Assembly: GCA_029392475.1 (NCBI GenBank)
Contig: CP113940.1
Span: 930,001 to 994,000, forward strand
Direction of reading: 5' to 3'
Source of the DNA: Streptococcaceae bacterium ESL0687
GTDB taxonomy: Bacteria > Bacillota > Bacilli > Lactobacillales > Streptococcaceae
Length of the DNA stretch: 64,000 nucleotides
Shown piece by piece: positions 9,836 to 20,155 of this stretch. Positions within the stretch are counted from its first letter, which is position 1. Every line of letters begins with the position of its first letter. The notes under the pieces are model-generated. The model did no database searches. It was not told the origin of the DNA and saw only the letters and a program-made list of their open reading frames with translations. The translations under genes were made by a program, and so were the position numbers.

Positions 9836-12046
9836 GGTAAAATGCCCCTCCTTCTCCTTCATAATTATTTGACCATCTAAATCTGTTCGAAAAATATCTA
9901 TACCATTTTTTTCAAATCGGTCCAAGGTTTCTAGGTTAGGATGTTTGTAAAGGTTATTTTTCCCGCAGGAGATCAGAGCCACTTGAGTTTTTATATGCCT
10001 TAAAAAGTCCTCAGATGAACTGGTTTTACTACCGTGGTGGCCGGCTTTTAAAATATCAACAGGAAGCTTTTTATAACTTTCCATCAAGGATTTCTCCTCT
10101 TCTCCTTCGGCATCCCCCATAAAAAGAAAGTTCTTGGATAAAAGCTTGCCGTAAAGGACGACCGAATCATTATTTCCCCCGTCTCCAGTCTTTAGGGGGC
10201 CAAGAACTGTCAAACGAGAACCAAAGATTTTAAAGTCGTCCCCTGGTTTTACCGGATGAATCCTTGTTTCACCACCGATTTTTTCTAGTTTTTCAAGTAA
10301 ATTCTTACTTTTTAGAGCTCCCTTGGCCAACCAAATTTCCTTGATTTTAAAATTTTCTGCTAGCTCCAAAAGATCTCCCATATGATCTTCGTGGGCATGG
10401 GTAATAACTAACTTATCAATCTTTCCTATCCCTTTACCGTTTAAATAAGGTATCAATGTTCTTTTAGCATTTGAATCTTTTTTTCTTATAGACCACTTTT
10501 CCTTGGAAGGAAGATCAAGCCGTCCTCCGACATCAATTAGGACATTATTCTGATTAAACCTATCCCTTAAAAAGATACTATCACCTTGCCCGACATCAAC
10601 AACTGAAATATATGGGATAAAAGAAAATTTAGTCAAAAAAAGGAGACAGACTACTAAAGGAGATAAAAACGTCAGCTTTCGCCAGCTGAAATAATCAATC
10701 AAATAAAAAAGAAGTAAAAATACAAGGAAGATAATAACAATGGAAGGTTTACCAAAAATGATAGGCTTCATGATCCTATCATTAAGTAGGCTGACAAGCC
10801 TTTCCAAATAAACAAAGAGATAGTTGGGAAAGCTAAGAATCTTCGGCAAGAAAAAACTTACTGGTAGACTGCAGGCTAATAGGGGCAGCAAGAAATGAAT
10901 AAAAAGATAGGAGAATACAGGCGTTAAAATAAGGGACAAGGGCTGAAAGCTATGAAAAAAGTAAATGGAAAGAGGAGCTGCCAGAACTGAAAGGAGGGTT
11001 GACTTAAAAAGATTATCCAGTAACTCATTTTTAAATTTTTTAGTCTGTGAAAGAAGGGTTATGGCAAATGATAGGAAAAAAGATAAGACACCAGCTTCAG
11101 TTAAAAGAAAACTAGGTCTTACAAGCATAAAAACCATAAGAGTTAGGGCAAAATTTTCAAGTCCTTTAATTCCATAATTTGATAAGTTTTTCTGAAGTAG
11201 GCTTCTACTTACAGATACTAAAAAACCTGTTAGAGCACCGTAGATAAGAGACAAAGGAATTAACAAAAGATTTGTTCCCTCAATGCTTAAGCCAAGCCTT
11301 AAAATCAACCTCCTTAAATTACTAATAAAAAAGTTAATATGCATGCCACTTAGGGCAAAAAGGTGTACCAGGCCAAGACCTGTGTAAATATCCCGAACCT
11401 CAGAAAAATCCCTACTATAAAAGCCCAAAAGAAGGCTTAGCATATACTTATTCATCGGTTCTGGAACAAGTCCTTCAATATGATTAATCAACTTCTTCCT
11501 CATAAGTTCCAACTTTTCCAGTGGATTAAATCCCTTTCTTAGTCTTACTTTCTTTATCTCCTGGATTTCAAGAAGCTGGTAAATTCCCTTGGTCTTTAAA
11601 TAATTTTGATAATCAAAGGTATTTTCATTGCGCCTTTTTTCAGGTTCACTCAGACTGGCTGAAATATCAAAGGATACATTAGTTGATAGTGATTTTAAGC
11701 TTTTTTGCTCAGCCTCGGACTTAATTTTGTAAAAGGCTTGATACTTTTGGGACTTATTTCGTCCAATAAAGGATAGCTGATCCCCGTTAATATCTAAGCT
11801 GTCAATCTTAACCCTTATGGTATCCACCGCTCCTGGGCTACTTGCTGCTCTTATTTTTATCTGATTATATTTATCTACCAGGAAAAAATATCCGCTGAAA
11901 AGAACCACCACCAAAAGATAGCGGTAGCCAAAATTCTTACAAATCAAAAAAAGAGAAAGAATTAACAGTCCCAGGCACAAAAAGTTAAAGGAAAAAATAC
12001 AGTAATAACTTAAGGTTAAAGGACAAACTAGATAAATCTTTTTCAT
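9818..12046 (-). CDS. comEC: Competence DNA channel ComEC/Rec2
   Basis: Polytopic protein of 742 residues that carries single-stranded DNA across the membrane during natural transformation. N-terminal membrane helices precede an OB-like soluble part, then the Competence domain with many helices (about 200-500). A C-terminal metallo-beta-lactamase-like domain has VVDVGQGDSIFL, VLIDVGG and the metal motif THAHEDHMGD intact. The length is normal and no frameshift is visible, so the gene is probably functional. It follows comEA by 11 bp. The 35-bp tandem repeat at its stop codon may mark slippage. Confidence 0.93.
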   Translation of the reverse strand: MKKIYLVCPLTLSYYCIFSFNFLCLGLLILSLFLICKNFGYRYLLVVVLFSGYFFLVDKYNQIKIRAASSPGAVDTIRVKIDSLDINGDQLSFIGRNKSQKYQAFYKIKSEAEQKSLKSLSTNVSFDISASLSEPEKRRNENTFDYQNYLKTKGIYQLLEIQEIKKVRLRKGFNPLEKLELMRKKLINHIEGLVPEPMNKYMLSLLLGFYSRDFSEVRDIYTGLGLVHLFALSGMHINFFISNLRRLILRLGLSIEGTNLLLIPLSLIYGALTGFLVSVSRSLLQKNLSNYGIKGLENFALTLMVFMLVRPSFLLTEAGVLSFFLSFAITLLSQTKKFKNELLDNLFKSTLLSVLAAPLSIYFFHSFQPLSLILTPVFSYLFIHFLLPLLACSLPVSFFLPKILSFPNYLFVYLERLVSLLNDRIMKPIIFGKPSIVIIFLVFLLLFYLIDYFSWRKLTFLSPLVVCLLFLTKFSFIPYISVVDVGQGDSIFLRDRFNQNNVLIDVGGRLDLPSKEKWSIRKKDSNAKRTLIPYLNGKGIGKIDKLVITHAHEDHMGDLLELAENFKIKEIWLAKGALKSKNLLEKLEKIGGETRIHPVKPGDDFKIFGSRLTVLGPLKTGDGGNNDSVVLYGKLLSKNFLFMGDAEGEEEKSLMESYKKLPVDILKAGHHGSKTSSSEDFLRHIKTQVALISCGKNNLYKHPNLETLDRFEKNGIDIFRTDLDGQIIMKEKEGHFTIVKMR

Positions 12047-12057
12047 GATTTCTCCCC

Positions 12058-12726
12058 CTACTTAATAAAAATACTATCCTTTAACTTTTCAAGGGATTTA
12101 GCTCCAAAGCCTCCAACCTTTTGTAGATCTTCAATACTTTTAAAGTTCCCATTTTCCTTGCGGTAATCAATGATATCTTGAGCCTTTTTCAACCCGACTC
12201 CTGGTAGCTTTTGAAGTTCGCCTAAATCAGCTGTATTTATATTTACCTTAGTAGATTCCTGCTTGTCATTATTATCGGTGGGTTGATTTTGAAGGTTCTC
12301 AAAAGAGGTGCTAGCTTCTCCGACCTTTGCTACATAAACCACCATTTCATCTGTCAACTTCTGGGCTAGATTCACAGATTTACTGTCGGCTTCCTTATTA
12401 AGACCTCCTGCAAGTTTTAGGGCATCATCAACCCTTGCATTAGAAGCTAGTTTATAGATTCCAGGATTCACAACCTCGCCCTTAACATCAACAACTAAAA
12501 ATCCATCCCCGTCCTCACCAACAAGATCATCACCATCACTGTCTTGTTCAAATTGCTCAATCTTACCAGAAAGATTGTACCCATCTTTACTTTCAAAATC
12601 AGATTTTTTACTGGGACTGATTAAAAAATAAGCAAAAAACCCCAAAAACAGCAGGCCACTAGCAATTACAAGGGGGATAAAATATCTCTTTTTTCTTAAA
12701 TTTTGCAGGTAATTTTTTAATTCCAT
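12058..12726 (-). CDS. comEA: Competence DNA receptor ComEA
   Basis: Membrane-anchored double-stranded DNA receptor, 222 residues. One N-terminal membrane helix (about residues 17-35) is followed by an acidic linker and an SLBB-type domain (VVDVKGEVVNPGIYKL). The C-terminal tandem helix-hairpin-helix has VNINTADLGELQKLPGVG. It hands DNA to ComEC encoded downstream. An AAGGAG ribosome-binding site lies upstream. A T-run followed by TTCGTATA lies just upstream and could be a weak competence sigma-factor site. Confidence 0.93.
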   Translation of the reverse strand: MELKNYLQNLRKKRYFIPLVIASGLLFLGFFAYFLISPSKKSDFESKDGYNLSGKIEQFEQDSDGDDLVGEDGDGFLVVDVKGEVVNPGIYKLASNARVDDALKLAGGLNKEADSKSVNLAQKLTDEMVVYVAKVGEASTSFENLQNQPTDNNDKQESTKVNINTADLGELQKLPGVGLKKAQDIIDYRKENGNFKSIEDLQKVGGFGAKSLEKLKDSIFIK

Positions 12727-12756
12727 CTTTTACAAAACTCCTTTTTAAATATATAC

Positions 12757-12788
12757 GAAAAAAATCCTCAAATTTCCTTGAGGATTTT
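12757..12788 (-). terminator. Terminator after the ABC permease gene
   Basis: On the minus strand AATCCTCAA and TTGAGGATT form a stem followed by seven T. It separates the ABC transporter operon from comEA. Confidence 0.85.
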
Positions 12789-12792
12789 ACTT

Positions 12793-14022
12793 CTATCTAT
12801 TTTTTTTAAAGTTATTAATCAGCTGACGGATAATCTTGTCATCGCTATAACTTAAAACATTTTTAGCATATATCTTTTCAGCTCCCTTGGCAATCAAAAC
12901 TACAGCAACTAGTTCAATTACAAGGGCCACAAGAGCTTCCTTCATGTCAGCATAGTGAATAGCAAGCCTAGTAGGCATTAAGGACTGTGAAATAAAAGGG
13001 ACATATGATAGAACCTTAATAACTAAGTTTCCAGGAGATCCAGAGACTCCTAGTCCAATAAGATAGCCGACCATTGAAAGATAGGTAACTGGAGTAACTG
13101 CCTGTTGGACCTGACTTTGATCATTAACTAAAGAAGCCACAATTGAAGCCAGAACTAGATATCCAAAGAGGGAAATCAGGACCATGGTAACAGTAACTGC
13201 AAGAAAACCTAAATCAACACCTGTTACAAACTTCATTCCCATGGCCACAAGTTCATTTTTCCTTAAGAGGAAATAGGCAGTAAATCCACTAAACAGATAG
13301 ATTAGAATTTGCGTGCAGGCCAGGGAGAAGACACCGATTAATTTTCCGTAATACTGAACCTTGGCACCTGTAGCTGCCAGAAGGATTTCCATAATTCTTG
13401 AAGATTTTTCATTGGCAATCTCCTGGGCAATCATTCCCACATAGATGGTCAAAAGGGTAAAGATAAAGATTCCTGCAATTGTCCCTACAAGAGAGTTGGC
13501 TCCGTTTGCCAGATCTCCTCCAACCGTATCATCTCCTTTTTTGTCTAAACTTTTCACAGTCAAATCAGCATTTTTTTCCAGGGCAGCAATTTGGTCACTG
13601 GTTAGATTAAGTTGGGCTGCTTGGGCCAAAAATTGATATTGATTTAAAATTTTTCGAATTGAACCCTCGTCCAGTTTGGCATTGGTTTCACTGGTAACTA
13701 TTAAGGTATACTTGTCATCAGATTTTTCAAGATAACCGTCAATATCACCCTTGTCTAGCTGCTCTTGAGCGACTTGAATATTTTCTAAATCCGAAAGGTC
13801 TAGATTTTGCATGCCGTCCTTCTTAATAAATTGAGTTAGGGCTGAGTCATTTACGATTCCAAGTTTTGGCGAACTTGAGTCCGATGTGGTCATAAATATA
13901 AAGACTAGTCCCACTCCAATCAAGGTAATAATTAAAGGAGATAAAACAATTCCCCAGTAACCAATGGTTTTAATTCTTGACTTATAGACCTGTCTTGCGA
14001 CAATAAGTGTTTCTCTAATCAT
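12793..14022 (-). CDS. ABC-2 type exporter permease (NatB/YhaP-like)
   Basis: Permease of 409 residues. One N-terminal membrane helix (about 20-45) is followed by a large extracytoplasmic domain of about 140 residues and then five or six helices (about 180-390), the layout of NatB/YhaP-type ABC-2 permeases. The EIANEKSSRIMEILL segment is typical of the family. It overlaps the ATPase gene by 8 bp and must form the transporter with it. The substrate is unknown; relatives export sodium ions or toxic compounds, so no specific function is claimed. Confidence 0.88.
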   Translation of the reverse strand: MIRETLIVARQVYKSRIKTIGYWGIVLSPLIITLIGVGLVFIFMTTSDSSSPKLGIVNDSALTQFIKKDGMQNLDLSDLENIQVAQEQLDKGDIDGYLEKSDDKYTLIVTSETNAKLDEGSIRKILNQYQFLAQAAQLNLTSDQIAALEKNADLTVKSLDKKGDDTVGGDLANGANSLVGTIAGIFIFTLLTIYVGMIAQEIANEKSSRIMEILLAATGAKVQYYGKLIGVFSLACTQILIYLFSGFTAYFLLRKNELVAMGMKFVTGVDLGFLAVTVTMVLISLFGYLVLASIVASLVNDQSQVQQAVTPVTYLSMVGYLIGLGVSGSPGNLVIKVLSYVPFISQSLMPTRLAIHYADMKEALVALVIELVAVVLIAKGAEKIYAKNVLSYSDDKIIRQLINNFKKNR

Positions 14023-14914
14023 TTACAGCAACCTCCCTACGAAAGATTTCATCAAGACTTGGCGGCGCCTGGACAAATGATTGAACATAGCCATTTCGAC
14101 TAACATAGGTGAAAACCCCGTAGCCTGCCTCTTCATCAGTTAATTTCAAAATTCTTCCCTGACCACTTCTTTCAACACTAGAAACACCGTCTAGGGCCAA
14201 AAGACTTTCGTCAGAATCAGGGGCTTCCAGATAAATTTCAGTTCGACCAAACTGATTTCTAATTTGACCAACCTCTCCTTGAAGTACTGGTCTTCCCTGC
14301 TTAAGCATGGTTAGATTATCTGATAATTTTTCAACCCCGTCCATATTGTGGCTTGAGAAAATAATAGCTGCCCCCTCTTCCTTAAGACGGTTAATTTCCT
14401 GCATCATAAGGGCTGTATTAACTGGATCAAGACCTGTGAAGGGTTCATCTAATATTAGAAATTCAGGTTCATGGATAATGGTTGCGATTAACTGGATTTT
14501 TTGGGCATTTCCCTTGGATAAACTCTGTACCTTATCCGTTACCTTGCCAACAACCTCAAGGGTATCCATCCATTTTAATAGTTTTTCCTTGGCATCAGCT
14601 CTTTTCATCCCATGGAGTTCCGCAAAATAAACAATTTGATCCTCAATACTTACCTTCTGGTAAAGACCTCTTTCCTCTGGTAAAAAACCAATCTTCTTTT
14701 TGACAGCTCCCGTAATTTTTTGACCCTGCCAGCTAATTTTTGACCCCTTATCGGCAGCTATAAAATCCAAGATTATCCTAAAGGTTGTTGTCTTACCAGC
14801 TCCGTTTTGTCCAATGAGCCCCATGACCTCACCAGGCCTTACTGTCATATTTAAATTATCAACAGCTTTTTTGGTCCCAAAGGTCTTACTTACACCTTCT
14901 AACTCTAAAGTCAT
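14015..14914 (-). CDS. ABC transporter ATP-binding protein (NatA/YhaQ-like)
   Basis: ATPase of 299 residues. It has Walker A GQNGAGKTT, the signature LSKGNAQKIQ (a variant of LSGGQ with Lys and Asn), Walker B FLILDEPFTGLDP and an H-loop in SSHNMDGVE. A C-terminal extension of about 80 residues (DUF4162-like) ends in DEIFRREV, common in NatA/YhaQ-type exporters. It is encoded first in a two-gene operon with the permease. A perfect hairpin (14951-14971) lies in its leader. Confidence 0.9.
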   Translation of the reverse strand: MTLELEGVSKTFGTKKAVDNLNMTVRPGEVMGLIGQNGAGKTTTFRIILDFIAADKGSKISWQGQKITGAVKKKIGFLPEERGLYQKVSIEDQIVYFAELHGMKRADAKEKLLKWMDTLEVVGKVTDKVQSLSKGNAQKIQLIATIIHEPEFLILDEPFTGLDPVNTALMMQEINRLKEEGAAIIFSSHNMDGVEKLSDNLTMLKQGRPVLQGEVGQIRNQFGRTEIYLEAPDSDESLLALDGVSSVERSGQGRILKLTDEEAGYGVFTYVSRNGYVQSFVQAPPSLDEIFRREVAVND

Positions 14915-14950
14915 TAAAGCTCCTCTTTTCTATTCATTCATCTCCCCAAA

Positions 14951-14971
14951 TAAAAGCTTGCAAAGCTTTTA
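14951..14971 (-). repeat. Perfect inverted repeat in the leader of the ABC exporter operon
   Basis: Arms TAAAAGCTT and AAGCTTTTA surround a 3-nt loop. It lies 37 bp upstream of the ATPase start. No run of T follows on the minus strand beyond TTTTATTT, so it is an inefficient terminator, an mRNA-stability element or an operator. Confidence 0.6.
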
Positions 14972-15032
14972 GATTTAATTTATCTTTATTTTTTTATCCT
15001 TAGGTCAATGTTGGGGACATTATAACATTATA

Positions 15033-15066
15033 AAATAAAAAAAAGAACACCCTAGGGTGTTCTTTT
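15033..15066 (-). terminator. Terminator of the hrcA-grpE-dnaK operon
   Basis: AAAAGAACACCC and GGGTGTTCTTTT form a perfect palindrome followed on the minus strand by a T-rich run, directly after the dnaK stop. Confidence 0.9.
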
Positions 15067-15074
15067 CAAGATTC

Positions 15075-16937
<1,863 letters not shown>

Positions 16938-16946
16938 TCAATTCTA

Positions 16947-16975
16947 ATTTTATAGTTTAAAGACATTTCAGTCAA
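16947..16975 (-). promoter_or_regulatory. Possible internal promoter for dnaK
   Basis: TTGACT (16975-16970) and TAAAAT (16952-16947) are 17 bp apart in the grpE-dnaK gap, about 50 bp before the dnaK start. No CIRCE lies here, so this would give heat-independent dnaK expression if active. Confidence 0.45.
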
Positions 16976-16987
16976 AAATTTTGTTGA

Positions 16988-17515
16988 TTACTGAGCTACC
17001 ACTACCATGCTTGGTCTTAACACACGGTCATGAAGTTTATAACCCTTCTGGAAGACCTGAACAATCGTATCTGCAGGGTGCTCATTATCTGCTGGAACAG
17101 TTTGGACTGCCATATGGAAGTTAGGATCAAAAGCTCCTTCAGTTGAAATTTCTTCAACTCCTTCTTCCTTTAAAGCATTTGATAGGCTCTCTTGAACCAT
17201 CTCAATTCCTTTTTTAACAGAGTCATCCATTCCTTCGACAAGGAGGGCACGCTCTAAGTTATCAAGACTTGGAATAATTTTTTTGGCCAAATCTTGTGAA
17301 CGATATTTTTGAAGAGTTTGACGTTCCTCGATACCACGGCGCTGAATGTTTTGCATTTCAGCTGCTGTTCTCAAGTATTTATCCTCAAGTTCATCAGCTT
17401 TCTTTTGAATCAGCTCAAGCTCACTTAGTTCCTCAACAAGTTCCTGGGCCTCTTCAGCTAAATTTTCTTCAACTTCTTCTGTTATTTCTTCGTTTTTTAA
17501 ATCTTCCTTAGACAC
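16988..17515 (-). CDS. grpE: Nucleotide exchange factor GrpE
   Basis: DnaK nucleotide-exchange factor, 175 residues. An acidic N-terminal coiled coil rich in Glu, Leu and Ala (about residues 5-65) is followed by the conserved core [13 protein letters not shown], and the C-terminal beta-domain ends [13 protein letters not shown]. It lies between hrcA (22 bp upstream) and dnaK, the usual heat-shock operon order. Confidence 0.96.
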   Translation of the reverse strand: MSKEDLKNEEITEEVEENLAEEAQELVEELSELELIQKKADELEDKYLRTAAEMQNIQRRGIEERQTLQKYRSQDLAKKIIPSLDNLERALLVEGMDDSVKKGIEMVQESLSNALKEEGVEEISTEGAFDPNFHMAVQTVPADNEHPADTIVQVFQKGYKLHDRVLRPSMVVVAQ

Positions 17516-17537
17516 ATTCTTCTCCTTATCTTTTCAA

Positions 17538-18581
17538 CTACCGCTGGACCTCATAATGGTTACCATCCAGGTACCTATAATAGTCAGCCAGCTTCATTGA
17601 TAAAATATTAGCTATTAAATCCACAATACCAACCACTCGGTCGTAATCAATATCAATCGGTGCGATAACAAGCGCTGTTCCCATACCCCGATAGGGAATA
17701 ATAAATTTTTGGGCTATAAGAGTTAAATTTTCAAATAAATCATCATCGCCTAATTTTATGGTCCTTGCATTGTCATCTTTTACGATTCCCCTAAGTTTTT
17801 GGGCTAACATTTCCCGGTCACTCAGGAGCTGATACAACTTCTCATTGTGTTTGGCATAATCAAGTAACTTGTACTCATCAACCATCTGAATATCTTCTTC
17901 ATATAAAACAGAGAAGATATAATCAAAGAGTTCTGATAAGTTAGCTGTTACCTGGAAAAATCTAGCCAAAATTTGAGGTATTTCAGTCCTTAAAGCATAA
18001 TGGATATCCAGTACTTTTTTACCGACCAACCTGCTTTTTACAATGGCTGAAATTTTTTTAACATCATCAACCGCCATACTACTTGGTAGAACAAACTGAT
18101 TAGTCTTGACCATTCCAGTACTTAAAGTCATAACTGCAAGTGCCGAATGATTATCAAGGACAACAATATCAAAATTTGTTAGAACTTGATCAATGGGTGG
18201 TATTCCCATGACAAAACTCGTAAGTCCAGTCCTACTAGCAAGTAAGCTAGCTGCTGTTTCAAAAATATCACTCAACCTGTAAAAATCATGGTCAAAAGAA
18301 TTCATAATTTCAAAAATTGCGTCCCGGTCAAGTTGATCAGGTTTTAGGAAATTATCAATAAAGTACTTGTAACCATCAACCGATGGTACCCTTCCGCTTG
18401 AAAGGTGCTCTTTCTTTAAAAAGCCAGCATTTTCAAGTACCTTCATATCATTTCTAATAGTAGCACTTGATGCCTTAATTGAATCCATCAAAACTTTGGA
18501 TCCAACAGGTATACGGGTAGATCCGTACCTAATTACAATCAGGCTTAAGATTTCCTCTTGTCTTTTTGTTAACATTAGCAC
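17538..18581 (-). CDS. hrcA: Heat-inducible transcription repressor HrcA
   Basis: Repressor of CIRCE-controlled chaperone genes, 347 residues. The N-terminal winged helix (LTKRQEEILSLIV, SSATIRNDMKVLE) is followed by a dimerisation domain containing LASRTGLTSFV and ending near the typical DYYRYLDG. Two starts are possible. GTG at 18581 lies 5 nt after AGGAGG; ATG at 18575 lies 11 nt after it. Spacing favours GTG. The ribosome-binding site and start lie within the CIRCE element, so the protein represses its own operon. GroEL-dependent activity is family knowledge. Confidence 0.95.
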   Translation of the reverse strand: MLMLTKRQEEILSLIVIRYGSTRIPVGSKVLMDSIKASSATIRNDMKVLENAGFLKKEHLSSGRVPSVDGYKYFIDNFLKPDQLDRDAIFEIMNSFDHDFYRLSDIFETAASLLASRTGLTSFVMGIPPIDQVLTNFDIVVLDNHSALAVMTLSTGMVKTNQFVLPSSMAVDDVKKISAIVKSRLVGKKVLDIHYALRTEIPQILARFFQVTANLSELFDYIFSVLYEEDIQMVDEYKLLDYAKHNEKLYQLLSDREMLAQKLRGIVKDDNARTIKLGDDDLFENLTLIAQKFIIPYRGMGTALVIAPIDIDYDRVVGIVDLIANILSMKLADYYRYLDGNHYEVQR

Positions 18582-18601
18582 TCACACCTCCTGACTGCTA
18601 A
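18575..18601 (-). promoter_or_regulatory. CIRCE operator overlapping the hrcA start
   Basis: TTAGCACTC, a 9-bp spacer and GACTGCTAA match the CIRCE consensus (TTAGCACTC-N9-GAGTGCTAA) with one mismatch. The spacer contains the hrcA ribosome-binding site AGGAGG on the minus strand. Confidence 0.88.
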
Positions 18602-18611
18602 CTATGAATAT

Positions 18612-18640
18612 ATAATACACCCTATTTTATACAAAGTCAA
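18612..18640 (-). promoter_or_regulatory. Promoter of the hrcA operon
   Basis: TTGACT (18640-18635) and TATTAT (18617-18612) are 17 bp apart, between the two CIRCE-like repeats. This is a strong sigma-A match. Confidence 0.8.
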
Positions 18641-18650
18641 GAAAAAAGCA

Positions 18651-18684
18651 TAAAAAATTAGCACTTGATTTAATCAAGTGCTAA
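18651..18684 (-). terminator. Terminator of the glucosaminidase gene, with a CIRCE-like sequence
   Basis: TTAGCACTT, 9 bp, AAGTGCTAA (18658-18684) is a perfect inverted repeat followed on the minus strand by six T, so it can end transcription of the gene at 18694-19299. The arms and 9-bp spacing match CIRCE except for the last base of each arm (C to T and G to A), so it may also bind HrcA upstream of the hrcA promoter. Confidence 0.7.
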
Positions 18685-18693
18685 TTTATCTAA

Positions 18694-19299
18694 TTAATTA
18701 TCATATTCATATAATTTATACTGCTCAATTAACTCTATTAACTTACTTGCATAGGTTGGATCAGTTGCATAGCCTGCATCTTGGATGGCCTGAGCCGCCT
18801 CCTTGTAGTCATCAGCTGCGACTACTTCTGCATACTTGGACTTGTCCCAATCAACCCCTTCACGCATAAGTTTTGCATGAGCAATGATTGAATCCCTCCA
18901 GGAATCGTACCAAGCAAAATCACCTGTGGCAGTAATCCATTCACCGTCTAGATACTCCTTGGTTTCAAGTTTAATATGTTTACCGCTGCTGTCTGCTTTT
19001 ACACCAAATAAATTTTTATACTTACTGGCTAGTTCACTTTGACCAAAATTTGACTCCAAACTAGCCTGGGCTATAATCAACGAAGCTCTTATCCCATATG
19101 CCTTTTGAACCTCTTCAGCAGAGGGAGCAATTTCTTTAATAAACTCCGTACGGTCAATTTTTACTATCTTATCTTCAACCTTAGTGGAAACTCCACTGGT
19201 ATGCACCAGGGAAAAATTTCCAATAAATAGGGTTACCAGCAGTTCTATCAAAATAAAAAAGATAAAAAATGGTAGCTTTAACTTCCGCCTCACCCGCAT
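18694..19299 (-). CDS. Membrane-anchored peptidoglycan N-acetylglucosaminidase
   Basis: Cell-wall hydrolase of 201 residues. An N-terminal basic stretch and one membrane helix (about residues 9-28) are followed by an extracellular glucosaminidase domain (PF01832 type) starting near residue 55. The catalytic-region motif is LIIAQASLESNFGQS, with NLFGVK and FAWYDSWRDSI downstream. No LysM or SH3 wall-binding repeats follow, so it resembles the short lactococcal AcmC/AcmB-like enzymes rather than AcmA. It lies alone between hrcA and the phosphatase gene, with a terminator after it. Confidence 0.88.
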   Translation of the reverse strand: MRVRRKLKLPFFIFFILIELLVTLFIGNFSLVHTSGVSTKVEDKIVKIDRTEFIKEIAPSAEEVQKAYGIRASLIIAQASLESNFGQSELASKYKNLFGVKADSSGKHIKLETKEYLDGEWITATGDFAWYDSWRDSIIAHAKLMREGVDWDKSKYAEVVAADDYKEAAQAIQDAGYATDPTYASKLIELIEQYKLYEYDN

Positions 19300-19333
19300 C
19301 CTCCGTAACTAATCTTTTTCCATAAGTCCTTAT

Positions 19334-20023
19334 TTATGACTTCTCTCCCATTAATTGACGTCCTTTAGTCCGGTAAGACATGTCTCCGACGCTTTCAATC
19401 TTAAAATCACCATCAAAGGTAAGTTCAGTAACACTTCCATTATCAAGGGCTTGAACTCTTGGTTGATCTGGATTAATCAGATGGATAAAGGTCGCTATAG
19501 TTAATCCGTGGCTAACAATGACAATATTTTCTGCCCCTGTATCCATTGCCTCAGTCGCTATATCCCTAAAGCCTGTAAGAATTCGTTCTCGTAAGAGTTC
19601 CCAAGGCTCTGCCCAACCGGCAGTATCAACTTCCATGATTCCATTAGCCATGTCCTCATAGCTCAACTTTTCAATATCTTGTCCCTTAAAGGCCTGGGTT
19701 CTTGGGAGAACTCCGCCAAACAACTCCCCGTCATAGGCTCCGTCCATACTTCCAAAGCACCACTCCCGAATACGAGGATCCATAGTATAAGGAATATCTT
19801 GATTTTCTGATCGACTTAAAATTAGATTCATAGTCTGAAGGGTTCGACCACTATCTGAAGAGTAGGCCCGGTCAAACTTAATTCCCTTATCCTTAAAGCC
19901 AAGTCCTAGTTCAATTATTCCAATTTCTCCGTCCTTGGTTAGGGGAGTATCTGACCAACCTTGAGCACGACCAATTGTATTAAACATGGTTTTCCCATGT
20001 CTTACCAAATAAATTTTAACCAT
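19334..20023 (-). CDS. Histidine phosphatase (phosphoglycerate mutase-like)
   Basis: Protein of 229 residues of the histidine-phosphatase superfamily. The catalytic phospho-His is in YLVRHGKTMFN, the second conserved His is in VIVSHGLTIA, and the Glu region is in REWCFGSMDGA. It lacks the long insert of the true glycolytic GpmA, so it is a GpmB-like or other phosphatase of unknown substrate. It has its own ribosome-binding site (AAGG) and is probably monocistronic. Confidence 0.85.
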   Translation of the reverse strand: MVKIYLVRHGKTMFNTIGRAQGWSDTPLTKDGEIGIIELGLGFKDKGIKFDRAYSSDSGRTLQTMNLILSRSENQDIPYTMDPRIREWCFGSMDGAYDGELFGGVLPRTQAFKGQDIEKLSYEDMANGIMEVDTAGWAEPWELLRERILTGFRDIATEAMDTGAENIVIVSHGLTIATFIHLINPDQPRVQALDNGSVTELTFDGDFKIESVGDMSYRTKGRQLMGEKS

Positions 20024-20130
20024 CTTTATCTTCCTTTCATAAACCTAAATTTAAACGCCCTGTTTGGCACATTATAGCATATTTTTTTTAATCTTGTTAA
20101 CTAGCTAGCATTAGGGCTGTTTTACCTAAA

Positions 20131-20154
20131 TAAAAAGCACCCCGCAGGGTGCTC
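20131..20154 (-). terminator. Terminator after the lysozyme-like protein gene
   Basis: GCACCC and GGGTGC with a CGCA loop, followed by TTTTTA on the minus strand. Confidence 0.85.
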
Positions 20155-20155
20155 C

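Noticed and set aside
18575-18684. CtsR operator near hrcA
   Set aside because: No GGTCAAA-type tandem heptamers are present; only CIRCE-like repeats are seen.
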